Part shown: positions 63,713 to 64,000 of the stretch, piece after piece
Position numbering within the stretch: the stretch's first letter is position 1
How the letters are laid out: every line of letters begins with the position of its first letter
Source: Lysobacterales bacterium
GTDB taxonomy: Bacteria > Pseudomonadota > Gammaproteobacteria > Xanthomonadales > Rhodanobacteraceae
DNA: 64,000 nt
Direction of reading: 5' to 3'
Assembly (NCBI GenBank): GCA_015655335.1
Contig: JAATFF010000069.1
Coordinates: 1 to 64,000 of the forward strand
The notes under the pieces: generated by a model
What the model saw: the letters and a program-made list of their open reading frames with translations, nothing else
Told to the model about the DNA's origin: nothing
Databases searched by the model: none
Position numbers and translations under genes: made by a program

Positions 63713-64000
63713 ATGGATACTGCAACCGCCCCTCGCCGTTTATGCCGGCTCGACGAAATGCCCGACGGCGAAGCGATGGCGCTGGATGTGGCGCTGCCCT
63801 ATGGCGAGGAAAGCATGATCCTGCTGCGCCAGGGCGACCACGTAAAGGCCTGGCTCAATATCTGTCCGCACGCTGGCCGCCGCCTCGATTGGGCGCCGGG
63901 TAAGTTTCTTATTTCACGAGGCCTGTTGGTTTGCGCGGCGCATGGGGCCAGTTTTCGGACGGAAGATGGTGAATGCATCGGCGGTCCGTGTCGTGGCGAA
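63713..64000 (+). CDS. Rieske [2Fe-2S] protein, N-terminal part
   Basis: The first 96 codons are visible; the gene runs off the right edge. The Rieske cluster motifs are intact: CPHAGRRLDW for the first Cys/His pair and CAAHGASF for the second (spaced about 18 residues apart), then RTEDGECIGGPCRGE. The short N-terminal part without a membrane helix or signal suggests a soluble ferredoxin-like Rieske protein (NirD/biphenyl-dioxygenase ferredoxin type), not the bc1 subunit. Its partner oxidoreductase would lie beyond the window. Confidence 0.88.
   Translation, partial: MDTATAPRRLCRLDEMPDGEAMALDVALPYGEESMILLRQGDHVKAWLNICPHAGRRLDWAPGKFLISRGLLVCAAHGASFRTEDGECIGGPCRGE

Overview
The window is a 64-kb piece of an ordinary, gene-dense chromosome of fairly high GC. 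Gene content and order (rph-rdgB-hemW divergent from yicC-gmk; rpoZ-spoT-ridA-recG; mrcA divergent from pilMNOPQ; a MoxR/Bat operon; tandem FtsX-type exporters) point to a gammaproteobacterium of the order Xanthomonadales, most likely a Rhodanobacteraceae member such as Dyella, Rhodanobacter or Frateuria. This is inference from family-level knowledge, not a database match. I saw no rRNA, tRNA, CRISPR array, transposase, integrase or phage gene.

Layout. 1-3.5 kb: end of a ygfB/UPF0149 gene, pepP, and a MmyB-type regulator divergent from a Tat-exported alpha/beta hydrolase, with an operator-like cluster between them. 3.5-6.7 kb: cytochrome bd operon cydP-cydA-cydB-cydX on the minus strand, including two very small membrane subunits. 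6.9-11 kb: DUF1631 gene, PilZ gene and pepQ (minus). 11.1-13.6 kb: rph-rdgB-hemW (minus). 13.7-26.6 kb: yicC, gmk, the phospholipid-transport genes mlaFEDCB with convergent mlaA, then rpoZ, spoT, ridA, recG, a nucleoside hydrolase and a zinc-free rpmE. 26.8-31.6 kb: gltA, a conserved unknown, and mrcA (PBP1A). 31.9-37.1 kb: the type IV pilus assembly operon pilMNOPQ. 37.2-44.2 kb: a tightly overlapping MoxR-DUF58-DUF4381-BatA-BatB/C-BatD operon. 44.2-48.1 kb: macrodomain protein, MarR regulator, secreted M28 peptidase, mscL and a fumarylacetoacetase-family enzyme. 48.4-52.9 kb: a MacAB-like export operon with two permeases. 53.4-59.5 kb: a chaperone-usher fimbrial operon with a long structured leader. 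59.7-64 kb: AtoE-type fatty-acid transporter, EamA exporter, a short Ada-type repair protein, a small membrane protein and the start of a Rieske protein.

Themes. Much of the window serves the envelope: lipid asymmetry (Mla), peptidoglycan synthesis (PBP1A), two surface-appendage systems (type IV pili and chaperone-usher fimbriae), a stress-related MoxR/Bat complex, mechanosensing and export. A second block is core stress and nucleotide metabolism: ppGpp (SpoT), GMP supply (Gmk), NTP house-cleaning (RdgB), RNA processing (RNase PH) and recombination (RecG).

The most distinctive observations are an MlaD with two tandem MCE domains of identical length, a gene-free 573-bp leader with a terminator just before the major fimbrin, alternating 8-mer repeats between the MmyB-type regulator and its neighbour, and a BatB von Willebrand domain that has lost its metal-site residues. 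I did not find clear evidence for a wholly new multi-gene system.
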